A stretch of 64,000 nucleotides of DNA from Cohaesibacter gelatinilyticus (GCF_900215605.1 NZ_OBEL01000001.1:1736001-1800000); one strand, 5' to 3'; positions 1-8,417 are shown, counted from the stretch's first letter. Program-made: numbers and translations. The notes: generated by a model not told the origin, from the letters alone.

Positions 1-123
1 AATTTTAACGCATCTTACGTTAACTGCTTTAGTTGAATGAGGCGATTTATCCCCAAGCTTACTTGCTTGAATACATCATTTGCTCCGATTTTGAGATATG
101 TGATATTGCCCGGGCCGTTGGCC

Positions 124-549
124 CTATTCTGAGCCACCCTTCACCATACCCACATCAGTGATCTCTGTCGGGCCTCCTGCTTCCAGCCAGGCGCCATATC
201 CTCCCTCGATGTGAGCAACAGGTGTCAGCCCCATGCGTTGAAGTTGTTGGGCAGCCAATGCACTGCGCCATCCTCCAGCGCAAAAGAAAATGAACTTCTT
301 GGTCTCACTGAAAATTTCACGATGATAAGGACTTTCAGGATCAACCCAAAATTCCAACATACCGCGTGGTGCATGAATGGCACCCGGTATCCGCCCAACC
401 TGATCCAGCTCACGAATATCACGGATATCAATAAAGATATGCAGATCATCTCCCAACAAGGGCATGGCCTCGGCTGCGGTGAGTGTCTCGATCTCCCGCT
501 CTGCCTCAACAAGCAATTGCTTATATCCTAATTTGATCGTCTGGCTCAC
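124..549 (-). CDS. Rhodanese-domain protein
   Basis: Single-domain rhodanese of 141 residues, probably cytoplasmic because no signal peptide is seen. The active-site loop CAGGWRSA carries the persulfide-forming cysteine at about residue 90, and the DIRD and GRIPGAIHAP stretches are typical of the fold. Proteins of this class move sulfane sulfur, but the physiological acceptor cannot be read from sequence. The start chosen is a GTG with GGAGG eight bases upstream; an ATG five codons earlier (position 564) has poorly placed Shine-Dalgarno sequence. It stands alone, with a non-coding stretch on each side. Family assignment is secure, substrate unknown. Confidence 0.88.
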   Translation of the reverse strand: MSQTIKLGYKQLLVEAEREIETLTAAEAMPLLGDDLHIFIDIRDIRELDQVGRIPGAIHAPRGMLEFWVDPESPYHREIFSETKKFIFFCAGGWRSALAAQQLQRMGLTPVAHIEGGYGAWLEAGGPTEITDVGMVKGGSE

Positions 550-723
550 CCTGTCATCCTCCATCTCCGGGTTACGGATATAGATGAGAATGGTCCGGCC
601 AAGGCGCTAAAATCAAGCCTTTTACCAATCAAATCGATATCATGAGATTTTCAAAAAGTTATAGTAGAATAACTAAACGAGTTGATCATTCAGATCTCAT
701 GAACACAAATCCAGAATCCAAGG

Positions 724-753
724 CAAAAAAAAGCGCGGGTCAAACCCACGCTT
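724..753 (-). terminator. Rho-independent terminator after the 28-residue ORF
   Basis: On the minus strand AAGCGUGGG and CCCGCGCUU form a nine-pair stem (one G-U) with a five-base loop, followed by a run of about eight U. It lies 37 bases beyond the stop of the small ORF at 791-877. Confidence 0.75.
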
Positions 754-790
754 GATCTTGTCGTTGTCACACCCCAATGGGGCAGAAACT

Positions 791-877
791 TTAAGAGGCA
801 GCAATCGCTGCAGTCTCGAATGCCCCAAACAGGTAAACAATTGCCAGAATAGCACCCAGTGCCAGCACGGCTTTCAT
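791..877 (-). CDS. Small membrane peptide (28 residues), unknown
   Basis: A short ORF starting MKAVLALGAIL and ending ETAAIAAS. Residues 2-19 form one hydrophobic segment, so the product is either a single-span membrane peptide or an isolated signal-like peptide. A G-rich ribosome-binding site (GGGGGG) sits five bases before the ATG, and a strong terminator lies just downstream, so the unit looks like a complete small transcript. No family is recognised. Translation is inferred only from these signals; a non-coding small RNA with a chance ORF is the main alternative. Confidence 0.5.
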   Translation of the reverse strand: MKAVLALGAILAIVYLFGAFETAAIAAS

Positions 878-1179
878 TGTTACCCCCCAACAAGAAACTT
901 CCAATTCGTTGTCCATGTAACCTCGTTCGTCCAGGACGATTGTTAGCCGAGAAATCAAAAACACGCTGTCGGCGCTAGAAACCCCTTGTTAACGGCTCGT
1001 AAAGATTTAGGCAACAATTAAGGCATGCAAAGTTTGCAATGCAGCCATGCACAGGGCGAGTATGATTGTTTATCAATATCCTACCAACGAATAATTCTGT
1101 GGGTTAAGTTGAACACAATTGGATGAAGCTGCCACATTCCCTTTGGGCACTTCCAAACAATATTCAATGGAGTGCCAAA
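878..1179. other. Intergenic region between divergent small ORF and DUF599 gene
   Basis: No coding potential is seen. The stretch is AT-rich and must hold the promoters of the flanking divergent genes. A TTAA-N7-TAAA pattern near 1003 resembles a degenerate CtrA half-site pair but is too weak to call. Confidence 0.4.
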
Positions 1180-1872
1180 ATGAATCAGCTCTCAACACTG
1201 GATCTGGCTGCCCTGAGCTGGTTCATTTTAATGTGGGGCGGCTTTTCGTTGATTGTTGATACAAGTCCCTTGCGCAAGAAATCCCTCTCATATCATATGA
1301 ACCAGCACAGACTGCGCTGGATGCAAGCATTGGCCGAGCGGGAAATGCGAATGGTGGATACAGCCATTATTACAGGGCTGCAAAATGGCACCGCTTTTTT
1401 TGCTTCGACATCACTCCTGGCCATAGGTGCGGGCTTTGCCCTACTGAACTCTACGGATCTCGCCCTTCAGATCTCCTACGACCTCAACCTGCCAGTAGAA
1501 GTCAGTCGTGGCCTCTGGGAAGTTAAGGTTCTCGCCCTCATCACGCTCTACATTTATGCCTTTTTCAAATTCGGTTGGGCCTACCGATTATTCAATTATA
1601 CGTCCATCTTGATTGGTGCATTTCCTCCACCCGACAAAATAGAGTCAATCGAGATGAGTGAAGCGATTCATCAGGCTTCGGAAGCCAACTCTCTTGCCGG
1701 ACGTCATTTCAACCGGGGTCTTCGTGCCTTCTTCTTCTCACTTGGTCTTTTTGCCTGGTTTATACATCCCTTGTTATTCATCGGAACAACAACCTATATT
1801 GCGCTGGTACTCACCAGACGCCAATTCCTCTCCCGTTCCAGCAAACTTGCTTCCAGACTGGTAGAAGAATAA
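1180..1872 (+). CDS. DUF599 family inner-membrane protein
   Basis: Protein of 230 residues with predicted membrane segments at about 8-26, 72-90, 113-132 and 184-208. It matches the DUF599 pattern common in alphaproteobacteria: a short N-terminal span, a basic HRLRWM region, EREMRMVDTAI and a C-terminal pair of helices. Molecular function is not established for this family. The ATG at 1180 is preferred over an upstream ATG at 1123 because GGAG lies seven bases before it and the extra 19 residues are unlike the family. The DMT transporter gene follows 76 bases downstream on the same strand. Confidence 0.85.
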   Translation: MNQLSTLDLAALSWFILMWGGFSLIVDTSPLRKKSLSYHMNQHRLRWMQALAEREMRMVDTAIITGLQNGTAFFASTSLLAIGAGFALLNSTDLALQISYDLNLPVEVSRGLWEVKVLALITLYIYAFFKFGWAYRLFNYTSILIGAFPPPDKIESIEMSEAIHQASEANSLAGRHFNRGLRAFFFSLGLFAWFIHPLLFIGTTTYIALVLTRRQFLSRSSKLASRLVEE

Positions 1873-1948
1873 CCTTTGCGACAATTCCTTCCCCATCCGG
1901 TTGCCCACCGGCCCTTTTTCACGACCCAACCAATAGTCCCATACCCAT

Positions 1949-2884
1949 ATGTCTCACGCCATCCGCAAGCCAACAGCTCTGGATCTAGCCAGTCTGCTTT
2001 TCCTGACGTTCATCTGGTCTTCCGCCTTTCTGGCGATCAAAGTGGCAGTTCCACAAACAGGTCCGATCTGGCTGGCCACGATCCGCGTTCTCATCGGTTT
2101 TGTTGTCCTGCTTCCATGGATGCTCTATCGAGGTATTATCTTACCCATAGGCATGCGGAACTGGAGTCTTTTGATCTTTTTCTCCCTGATCAATGTCACC
2201 CTGCCATTCCTGCTCATCTCCTGGGCGGAACTGACCATCAGCGCAGGCATCACCTCTCTGTTGCTTGGAAGCGGCCCATTGCTTGCATTGGTTCTTGCGC
2301 ACTTCACCACTCAGGATGACAAGATCAGTTGGCCAAAACTTCTCGGCATAGCTTTCGGCTTTACAGGGGTAGCGCTGGTAGTTGGAGGCCAAGCCCTTGA
2401 TGACGTAGGCGACACCGCCCTTCTCTCTCTGCTTGCCGTGCTGGCAGCCTCATTCTGCTATGCTCTATCCGGCGCACTGGTACGCAAGATCACTGATATT
2501 CCACCAACACGTCTGGCGACGTTGGTCTTGGGTCTTTGCAGTATTCAGCTACTCGCTCTGGCATTCCATGAAGGACTGCCCGACTTTACCCGAATTGACG
2601 ACAAAGGTTGGTTCAGCCTTATTTTCCTCGGCCTTCTGCCAACTGGCGTCGCAACGATATTGCGCTATCGCCTCATCAATACCATTGGCGCAAGCTTCTT
2701 CTCGCTGGGATTGAACCTAATTCCTGTCTTCGGAATCATACTGGGTGCCATCGTTCTATCCGAAACAGTACCATTGGAGGTTTGGGGCGCTCTGGCCTTG
2801 ATTGTGACCGGCCTGTTCGTCTCTCGTATCCCGACGAAAGGCAAGGCTACCCAAGAAAGAAAGGCCGGACAAGCCGGCCTTTAA
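1949..2884 (+). CDS. DMT-superfamily permease (EamA type)
   Basis: A 311-residue integral membrane protein with about ten hydrophobic segments arranged as two EamA repeats (roughly residues 12-145 and 155-290). The first helix carries the WSSAFLAIK pattern usual for drug/metabolite exporters. Such permeases export amino acids, nucleosides or other metabolites; the substrate cannot be deduced. The C-terminal tail is lysine-rich and cytosolic. No strong Shine-Dalgarno is seen before the ATG. The last codons overlap a hairpin (2860-2882). Confidence 0.88.
   Translation: MSHAIRKPTALDLASLLFLTFIWSSAFLAIKVAVPQTGPIWLATIRVLIGFVVLLPWMLYRGIILPIGMRNWSLLIFFSLINVTLPFLLISWAELTISAGITSLLLGSGPLLALVLAHFTTQDDKISWPKLLGIAFGFTGVALVVGGQALDDVGDTALLSLLAVLAASFCYALSGALVRKITDIPPTRLATLVLGLCSIQLLALAFHEGLPDFTRIDDKGWFSLIFLGLLPTGVATILRYRLINTIGASFFSLGLNLIPVFGIILGAIVLSETVPLEVWGALALIVTGLFVSRIPTKGKATQERKAGQAGL
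2860..2882. terminator. Hairpin at end of DMT gene
   Basis: A perfect nine-pair stem AAAGGCCGG / CCGGCCTTT with a five-base loop overlaps the stop codon. The plus-strand U-tract is short. The minus side is followed by a T-rich run, so the hairpin may serve convergent transcription. Confidence 0.5.
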
Positions 2885-2935
2885 GGGAGGAGGAACATAT
2901 ATCCTTATTGGGGGACATATTTCTTTGAATGGTTG

Positions 2936-2967
2936 TTTGAAAAAGCCCGCACAAAACACAGGCCTTT
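2936..2967 (-). terminator. Terminator after isovaleryl-CoA dehydrogenase gene
   Basis: On the minus strand AAAGGCCUG pairs with CGGGCUUU (G-U pairs included) across a nine-base loop and runs into five U, ten bases past the stop at 2977. Confidence 0.65.
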
Positions 2968-2976
2968 CTCATATTC

Positions 2977-4140
2977 TTATGCAGTCGCATTGAAGAGTTC
3001 ACGACCAATCAACATACGGCGAATCTCGGACGTGCCCGCACCAATCTCATAAAGCTTGGCATCACGAAGCAGTCGGCCTGTGGCATATTCATTGATATAC
3101 CCATTGCCACCCAGAATCTGAATCGCCTCCAAAGCCATTTGTGTTGCCTTTTCTGCGGAAATCAGGATTGCGCCAGCTGCATCCTGGCGGGTCGTTTCGC
3201 GGCGATCACAAGCTTGTGCCACCTGATAAACATAAGCACGGCACGCATTCATATTCACATACATGTCCGCAATCTTGCCCTGCATCAGCTGGAAGGTGCC
3301 GATTGGTTTTCCGAACTGTTCACGTTCATGCACATATGGCATGGCAATATCCATACAAGCCTGCATGATACCAAGCGGGCCACCTGAAAGAACCGTACGC
3401 TCATAATCAAGACCGGACATCAACACACGAACGCCTTTATTGACCTCGCCAACAACATTTTCAACCGGCACTTCGCAGTTCTCAAAAACCAGTTCACCGG
3501 TAGAGGAGCCGCGCATACCAAGCTTGTCCAGCTTCTGCGCCACCTTGAAACCCGGCATATCCTTCTCAATCAGAAAGGTCGTGATACCTTTTGGACCAGC
3601 TGCCGGATCAGTCTTGGCATAGACCAGCAGGATGTCCGCATCAGGCGCATTGGTGATCCACATCTTGGAACCGTTCAGAACATAGTGATCGTCCTTTTTC
3701 TCGGCCCGCAACTTCATGGACACAACATCAGACCCGGCACCAGGCTCAGACATTGCCAACGACCCAACATGCTCACCGGAAATCAGCTTTGGCAGATATT
3801 TCTCTTTCTGCTCTTTGGTACCATTGCGGTTCAGCTGGTTCACGCACAAATTGGAATGTGCGCCATAAGACAGGCCAACGGAAGCAGACGCGCGGGAAAT
3901 TTCCTCCACAGCGATCACATGCTCAAGATACCCCATGCCTGCGCCACCAAACTCTTCTGGTACGGTTATTCCCAACAAGCCCATATCGCCCATTTTATTC
4001 CACAATTCCCGTGGAAAGGCGTCGTTCTTATCGATATCAGCAGCAATTGGCGCCAGCTCATCCGCAGCAAAAGCAGCCACCGCATCGCGCAGCATGTCAG
4101 CTGTTTCACCCAGATTGAAATTGAACATCAGACCACTCAT
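2977..4140 (-). CDS. ivd: Isovaleryl-CoA dehydrogenase
   Basis: Acyl-CoA dehydrogenase of 387 residues that oxidises isovaleryl-CoA to 3-methylcrotonyl-CoA in leucine breakdown, passing electrons to ETF. All three domains are present: helical N-terminal (to about 125), beta (about 126-235) and C-terminal helical. The catalytic base is placed as in the IVD subfamily, within [15 protein letters not shown] (Glu247), not near residue 370 as in short/medium-chain enzymes. WITN and [10 protein letters not shown] are flavin/substrate motifs. GGAG precedes the ATG by six bases. It is the last gene of a MerR / thioesterase / IVD unit, which supports a role in branched-chain acid degradation. Confidence 0.93.
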   Translation of the reverse strand: MSGLMFNFNLGETADMLRDAVAAFAADELAPIAADIDKNDAFPRELWNKMGDMGLLGITVPEEFGGAGMGYLEHVIAVEEISRASASVGLSYGAHSNLCVNQLNRNGTKEQKEKYLPKLISGEHVGSLAMSEPGAGSDVVSMKLRAEKKDDHYVLNGSKMWITNAPDADILLVYAKTDPAAGPKGITTFLIEKDMPGFKVAQKLDKLGMRGSSTGELVFENCEVPVENVVGEVNKGVRVLMSGLDYERTVLSGGPLGIMQACMDIAMPYVHEREQFGKPIGTFQLMQGKIADMYVNMNACRAYVYQVAQACDRRETTRQDAAGAILISAEKATQMALEAIQILGGNGYINEYATGRLLRDAKLYEIGAGTSEIRRMLIGRELFNATA

Positions 4141-4231
4141 CTTATTCTCCGTAAGTCTTAAAGACGCCCTGCCCGAAGGTGCGCCATCAAATCATCCTTC
4201 ACATGGATACAGATCGCCAGGACATATGCCC

Positions 4232-4690
4232 TCATGGCTCCAGACCTTCTGCTCGCACCATGGTAAAAAGTCCTGTCGCCACATGGATCTCATTGCCATC
4301 CAGATAGCTATACACATCACCCTGGCAAACGGTCAGCGTCCTGCCGGGTTTGATGACCCTTCCCTTCGCAATCAGCTTTTCACCACGCGCAGGGTTCAAC
4401 AAATTCGCTTTGAATTCACTGGTAAGAACGCCATCTCCGGCGCCAAAGAGCGAGAAAGCTGCATAACCGGCCGCCGAATCCATAATCGACGTGGTCACAC
4501 CGGCATGGAAAAATCCGTGCTGTTGCTGCAGCCCCTTTTTCGCCTCCAAGGTGATATCCACCTCTCCTGGCGCAAGATGGGTAATGGTTCCGCCGAGGGT
4601 TTCCAAGAAGCTCTGTTTGCCAAAACTGGACAAAACCCGTTCCTGGTAATTCTCCGCCCTTGTTTCAAATTGTACCAAGTCCCCTCCCAA
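4232..4690 (-). CDS. PaaI-type hotdog thioesterase
   Basis: Hotdog-fold protein of about 152 residues with the signature stretch QHGFFHAGVTTSIMDSAAG, where the His-Gly turn and the Asp on the long helix are the expected active-site elements. It probably hydrolyses an acyl- or aryl-CoA; the preferred substrate is unknown. The reading frame opens 12 bases after the MerR stop and has no early ATG. TTG at 4690 or TTG at 4678 (with GGAGGGG just upstream) are the candidate starts. Its place between the MerR regulator and isovaleryl-CoA dehydrogenase suggests a housekeeping role in leucine/isovalerate CoA metabolism. Confidence 0.8.
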   Translation of the reverse strand: MGGDLVQFETRAENYQERVLSSFGKQSFLETLGGTITHLAPGEVDITLEAKKGLQQQHGFFHAGVTTSIMDSAAGYAAFSLFGAGDGVLTSEFKANLLNPARGEKLIAKGRVIKPGRTLTVCQGDVYSYLDGNEIHVATGLFTMVRAEGLEP

Positions 4691-4702
4691 GAACTTGCCC
4701 CA

Positions 4703-5092
4703 TCAGCCTTTTAAATCGCCCAATTCCGTCAAACGCACCCGGCAGGATTCTTCCACCGCATCCAATTCAGCAATTGTCTCTTCAATATCGACCAGCTTCT
4801 GGCGCAAATCCTTTCGCCTCGCGTCAATCTTTTCCATCAACATGGCAAGCTGTCCTGCTTCGCCAGGAGGCTGGCGATACATATCAATCACTTCGCTAAT
4901 TTCACCAAGCGACAAACCCAATCGCTTGCCACGTAAAATCAGTTTCAATCGCGTGCGATCACTTGGTCGATAAAGACGCTGGCGCCCTCTGCGCACGGGC
5001 TTTATCAGCCCTTCATCTTCATAAAACCGTAAGGTTCGCGTGGTCAGTCCAAACTCGTTGGTCAATTCCGTGATTGTAAGATAGTCAGCCAT
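4703..5092 (-). CDS. MerR-family regulator, LiuR-like
   Basis: A 129-residue regulator. The N-terminal winged helix-turn-helix holds the MerR signature (ITELTNEFGLTTRTLRFYEDEGL, then RGRQRLY), and a C-terminal coiled coil spans about 75-118 for dimerisation. No metal-binding cysteine cluster is present, so a metal sensor is unlikely. As the first gene of an operon with isovaleryl-CoA dehydrogenase it fits the LiuR group that controls branched-chain amino acid and fatty acid degradation; this is inferred from context. GGAGG precedes the ATG by six bases. A palindrome in its own promoter suggests autoregulation. Confidence 0.85.
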   Translation of the reverse strand: MADYLTITELTNEFGLTTRTLRFYEDEGLIKPVRRGRQRLYRPSDRTRLKLILRGKRLGLSLGEISEVIDMYRQPPGEAGQLAMLMEKIDARRKDLRQKLVDIEETIAELDAVEESCRVRLTELGDLKG

Positions 5093-5102
5093 TCAACCTC
5101 CG

Positions 5103-5136
5103 ACCTTGATTAAATATACGTTTTACGTAAAAGTCA
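5103..5136 (-). promoter_or_regulatory. Promoter and palindromic operator of the merR-ivd operon
   Basis: TTGACT (minus strand) is followed by the 12-base perfect palindrome TTTTACGTAAAA, which overlaps the inverted repeat TACGT-TTT-ACGTA (5117-5129). It lies about 25 bases upstream of the regulator's start codon. A dyad in the spacer of an over-long promoter is the usual MerR-family arrangement, and ACGT-centred sites have been described for LiuR. Identity of the binding protein is inferred. Confidence 0.6.
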
Positions 5137-5198
5137 ATAAAGATAAATTTATCAATAAAAATCAATAAATTATATCAAAAATGACTTACATATTAGAA

Positions 5199-5618
5199 TC
5201 AGAAACGATCATTCGCCCAGATCCCTGGCGTTGCCAGTTCAACAACATTATCAAACGGGTCCCGGAAATAGAGGCTCTCCCCTCCTCCGGGCCATTGAAC
5301 ATGACTATCGATTACGATCTCATGTTCATTCAGATATGCACTCCACACATCCAGTTCATCAGTCTTGATACGAAATGCGAAATGCCCAGCTCCGTCCATT
5401 CTATGACCCGGAACAACATCATCATTCACAAGCGCATCCTGATCACAGACACCACGAAGAAAGGTGATGAGAACCTGGGAGGGTGCAACATCAAACGCAC
5501 AAATGCGACTGCTTTCTACCATCACAGGAAGCCCAAGAATGCCAGCATAAAAGTCTTTAGCCACAGCCATGTCATCCACATAGACTGGTGTTTCCAACAC
5601 TCCAATGATCTCAGGCAT
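5199..5618 (-). CDS. VOC (glyoxalase/bleomycin-resistance fold) protein
   Basis: About 139 residues forming one vicinal-oxygen-chelate module pair. The second half carries GHFAFRI (His ligand candidate) and ESLYFRDPFDNVVELATPG with the C-terminal glutamate ligand expected of metal-binding members. The reaction is not predictable: glyoxalase-like, dioxygenase-like and fosfomycin/bleomycin-type proteins all share the fold. Start ATG at 5618 has GAGGTG eight bases upstream; other in-frame ATGs at 5624 and 5639 are less well spaced. It is transcribed alone toward the MerR operon. Confidence 0.8.
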   Translation of the reverse strand: MPEIIGVLETPVYVDDMAVAKDFYAGILGLPVMVESSRICAFDVAPSQVLITFLRGVCDQDALVNDDVVPGHRMDGAGHFAFRIKTDELDVWSAYLNEHEIVIDSHVQWPGGGESLYFRDPFDNVVELATPGIWANDRF

Positions 5619-5814
5619 TCTCATCTCACCTCGTTGCACGGATGCCCCTCCTATCTATAACTCTGACTTTTCATACAGAGCCATTAGCCAATGGGAGTAG
5701 CACTAACCTTTGATAGTAAACACAAAATCAAAAGACAGCAACGTAAAGGGAAGATCTATCTTACTCACGATGAGCAAGACTGCCTAAATACTCTGACAAA
5801 ATAATAGGAAAGGA

Positions 5815-7221
5815 TCAGACTAGACCGAACCACCACGCAGCAAGGCCAAGAAAAGCAAAGAAGCCAACCACATCGGTAACAGTGGTAATAAAAACACTGG
5901 AGGCCACGGCTGGATCTGCACCGAGTTTCTCAAGCCCCAAAGGAATCAGAATACCGGATAAACCTGCAAAAAACAGATTGATGACCAAAGCTGCTCCAAT
6001 TACCAGGCCAAGATCGAAATTCTCAAACCAGAACCCGGCTATCGCTCCGACAAGCACTGCGAAAGCCGCACCATTTAGCAACGCCACCAATACCTCACGC
6101 GAGACAACGCGCATCATGTTGAAGCTGTCAATCTCCTGGGTTGCCAAGGCTCGAACAGCCACAGTCATGGTTTGAGTCGCAGCATTGCCGCCCATAGAGG
6201 CAACAATCGGCATCAAAACCGCTAGAGCGACCATTTGCTCAATCGTGGAATCGAACAGAGCAATCACCCAGGATGCCAGAATGGCTGTCAGCAAATTGAC
6301 TGCAAGCCATGTAAAACGAGATCGAACTGTCTCGATCACCGTATCGGTAATTTCTTCATCACCCACACCACCAAGGCGTTTGATGTCTTCTTCAGCCTCT
6401 TCGTGAATCACATCAACGATGTCATCAATGGTCAGAACACCGACCAAACGCTCACTCTCATCCACCACAGCAGCAGACAGCAAATCATAGCGTTCAAACA
6501 GGCGAGAAACTTCTTCCTGATCCTCTTCCGCGGTCACATAGTGACGCGTCTCATCCATGATCTCGGTAATCTTGGTCGGTCGGCGAGAACGCAGCAATGT
6601 ATCCAGAGAGACCGACCCCAACAGCCTATGGGCAGGATCAATCACGAAAATCTGGTTGAACTCATCCGGCAGATCGATGGTCTCACGCATATAATCAATG
6701 GTCTGACCGACGGTCCAGAACGGAGCGACTGCAATGAACTCGGTCTGCATACGCCGACCAGCAGAGTCTTCCGGGAAATCCAAGGAACGTTTCAGCTGAA
6801 TGCGATCCATAACCGGAAGTTGGGCGAGAATCTCTTCGCGATCCTCCTCTTCCATGTCTTCCAGAATGATAACCGCATCATCTGAATCGAGCTCTTTAAC
6901 CCCTTCGGCCACTACCTCATTGGGCAGGGCATCCACGATCTTCAAACGCAGAGAATCATCCAGCTCGGTCAGAGCAGAGAAATCAAAATCTTCAGCAAGA
7001 AGGTCGAGAAAATCCTGACGATCACGCGGGCCAAAGGCCTCAATCAAATCCCCCATGTCCGCTTCATGCAGATCCTGGGTCAGTTCAAGAAGAAGCTCGC
7101 GATCACGTTGCTCAATCGCAGCTTCAACCTGATCAAAGTAATCTTGAGCAATCAGGCCACGCTCATCACGCACTTCAAGATCATTGGACAGGGCAATCTC
7201 TGCTGGATTGTCACTTCTCAT
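5815..7221 (-). CDS. mgtE: Magnesium transporter MgtE
   Basis: A 468-residue Mg2+ channel. It has an acidic N-terminal superhelical domain (about 25-145), two CBS domains (about 150-275) that sense cytosolic Mg2+, a connecting plug helix (about 280-303), and five membrane helices (305-468). The conserved GGNAATQ at 344-350 and the aspartate in TTVTD (450), which corresponds to the selectivity-filter Asp of the Thermus protein, are present. AGGAGG precedes the ATG by five bases. No RNA magnesium sensor is evident upstream. Monocistronic. Confidence 0.94.
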   Translation of the reverse strand: MRSDNPAEIALSNDLEVRDERGLIAQDYFDQVEAAIEQRDRELLLELTQDLHEADMGDLIEAFGPRDRQDFLDLLAEDFDFSALTELDDSLRLKIVDALPNEVVAEGVKELDSDDAVIILEDMEEEDREEILAQLPVMDRIQLKRSLDFPEDSAGRRMQTEFIAVAPFWTVGQTIDYMRETIDLPDEFNQIFVIDPAHRLLGSVSLDTLLRSRRPTKITEIMDETRHYVTAEEDQEEVSRLFERYDLLSAAVVDESERLVGVLTIDDIVDVIHEEAEEDIKRLGGVGDEEITDTVIETVRSRFTWLAVNLLTAILASWVIALFDSTIEQMVALAVLMPIVASMGGNAATQTMTVAVRALATQEIDSFNMMRVVSREVLVALLNGAAFAVLVGAIAGFWFENFDLGLVIGAALVINLFFAGLSGILIPLGLEKLGADPAVASSVFITTVTDVVGFFAFLGLAAWWFGLV

Positions 7222-7456
7222 CCTGCCCTCCTATTGATCTCAATGGTGAATCGATTGCTTCCTTGTTGTGCCTGAAAGCAAGGGCCAACTGCAAGCCCGA
7301 TTTCCATTCAAGCCCATATTCATGAAGGAAAGCAAGGCGCTCCACTCATCAGCACTGTTTATGGAGCCCTTATGACAACCATGCGACCAGATGACCTCGT
7401 CAACAATCGATTTGACTGGTGAGTATCAGAACAAGTTGTTACGGAGTATAACAAGA

Positions 7457-7813
7457 TCAGGGAACAACGATATAAAGAGAACCAAGTTTCTCATTCTTAC
7501 CTAATGCCAGCGTCTCATAAACTGATAGTTCATTGGCCCTCAGAATCAAGCGCTGAGGAATATGATCAAAACGATCCAGAAAGAAGCAATCATTATTCTC
7601 AATCGCTGCCCCCAAATTCTCAGGCGCCAATCCTGATTTCTGAATTTTCAGAGCCAGCTTTTCAGTTCGACAGGCAAAGAGATCATCTCCCTTTGCCAAC
7701 GAGCCAACAGAATAATTATCAGACGCCAATGCCGCGTATGGCAGGACACCAAGCCCTGCCAGAAAAACAAGCATACACGCACTCAATTTCAAGACTTTGG
7801 AGAGAAGCATCAT
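7457..7813 (-). CDS. Small secreted protein of unknown family, partner of cupredoxin
   Basis: A 118-residue protein with a clear signal peptide (hydrophobic about 9-29, cleavage after the ALAS region), so the mature protein of about 87 residues should be periplasmic. The mature part has two cysteines (FACRTEK and NNDCFF) that could form a disulfide, and no haem or metal motif. Its ATG overlaps the stop of the cupredoxin gene by four bases, implying translational coupling and a joint function. No family is recognised. Stretch 7222-7456 behind it holds no gene. Confidence 0.7.
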   Translation of the reverse strand: MMLLSKVLKLSACMLVFLAGLGVLPYAALASDNYSVGSLAKGDDLFACRTEKLALKIQKSGLAPENLGAAIENNDCFFLDRFDHIPQRLILRANELSVYETLALGKNEKLGSLYIVVP

Positions 7814-8274
7814 TTGGAAACAATCACCCGGCCGATCATATCATCGCTTTCCCAATGCGGACCACATAGATAGGGAAACTCACCGGTCGCAAAGTCAAAG
7901 GTCATCTCAAGCTTCTCTTCCGGGAATAGACGAGCATCTTCCTCTTTGCCTGCGTCCTTGAACCAGGTGGAATGGCTGGTGCGTTTATCGACATTTACCC
8001 AGCGAACGGTGTCACCCAGCTTCACGTCAATCACTTCGGGACAGAAAGTGTATTTGTACATCATGACAACATGCACATCTTCGTCTGACGGCTTCTTGCC
8101 ATAGAGCTTCTCATAGCGCGCTTCTGCCTTACCGCAAATCTTGGCGATCTTGGCCGGATCACGCTTGGATTCAAGGCGCATATCACTGGCATTACCACTG
8201 ATGGAATTGCCAATCAAAACAACCATTCCAGCCAATGACGCAACCATCCATTTCGAAATCATTTCAAACGTCAT
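7810..8274 (-). CDS. Secreted cupredoxin (blue-copper protein)
   Basis: About 154 residues with an N-terminal signal or anchor segment (about 9-28). The copper site can be read as His101 in RTSHSTWF, then Cys137, His140 and Met146 in the LCGPHWESDDM stretch, the type-1 order. The Cys-His spacing is usual, but five residues lie between His and Met. Two further cysteines (47, 78) are unusual for this fold. Pseudoazurins and related cupredoxins donate electrons to nitrite reductases, so with the cd1 gene nearby this is a likely periplasmic electron carrier (inference). Start ATG 8274 has GGGAG six bases upstream; a TTG two codons earlier is less likely. Confidence 0.82.
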   Translation of the reverse strand: MTFEMISKWMVASLAGMVVLIGNSISGNASDMRLESKRDPAKIAKICGKAEARYEKLYGKKPSDEDVHVVMMYKYTFCPEVIDVKLGDTVRWVNVDKRTSHSTWFKDAGKEEDARLFPEEKLEMTFDFATGEFPYLCGPHWESDDMIGRVIVSK

Positions 8275-8344
8275 GATCAACTCCCGCTATATAAGGAATA
8301 TTCGGATTGTGTCAGAACCCTAATTCCATAGTGTGCCAAAATTC

Positions 8345-8350
8345 TGTCAA
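8345..8350 (-). promoter_or_regulatory. Possible -35 box of the cupredoxin gene
   Basis: A TTGACA hexamer on the minus strand lies about 70 bases upstream of the cupredoxin start and downstream of a terminator, so the cupredoxin pair may have its own promoter. No convincing -10 hexamer is seen at 16-18 bases. Confidence 0.25.
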
Positions 8351-8370
8351 AACCTACATGCCCAGAACGC

Positions 8371-8400
8371 AAAATGGCCGGAGAAATCCCCGGCCATTTT
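8371..8400. terminator. Terminator after the NirT/EB_dh fusion gene
   Basis: An 11-pair perfect stem AAAATGGCCGG / CCGGCCATTTT with an eight-base loop lies 17 bases past the stop at 8418. The U-tract on either strand is only four, so readthrough into the cupredoxin gene is possible. Confidence 0.65.
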
Positions 8401-8417
8401 CTTGATTATCATTGAGC

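Noticed and set aside
690-893. A 67-codon minus-strand frame overlapping the 28-residue peptide gene
   Set aside because: It runs through the terminator, is cysteine/tryptophan-rich and has no ribosome-binding site; the overlapping short ORF has better signals.
990-1020. TTAA-N7-TAAA pattern resembling a CtrA site
   Set aside because: Only one degenerate copy, in AT-rich DNA and not clearly placed relative to a promoter.
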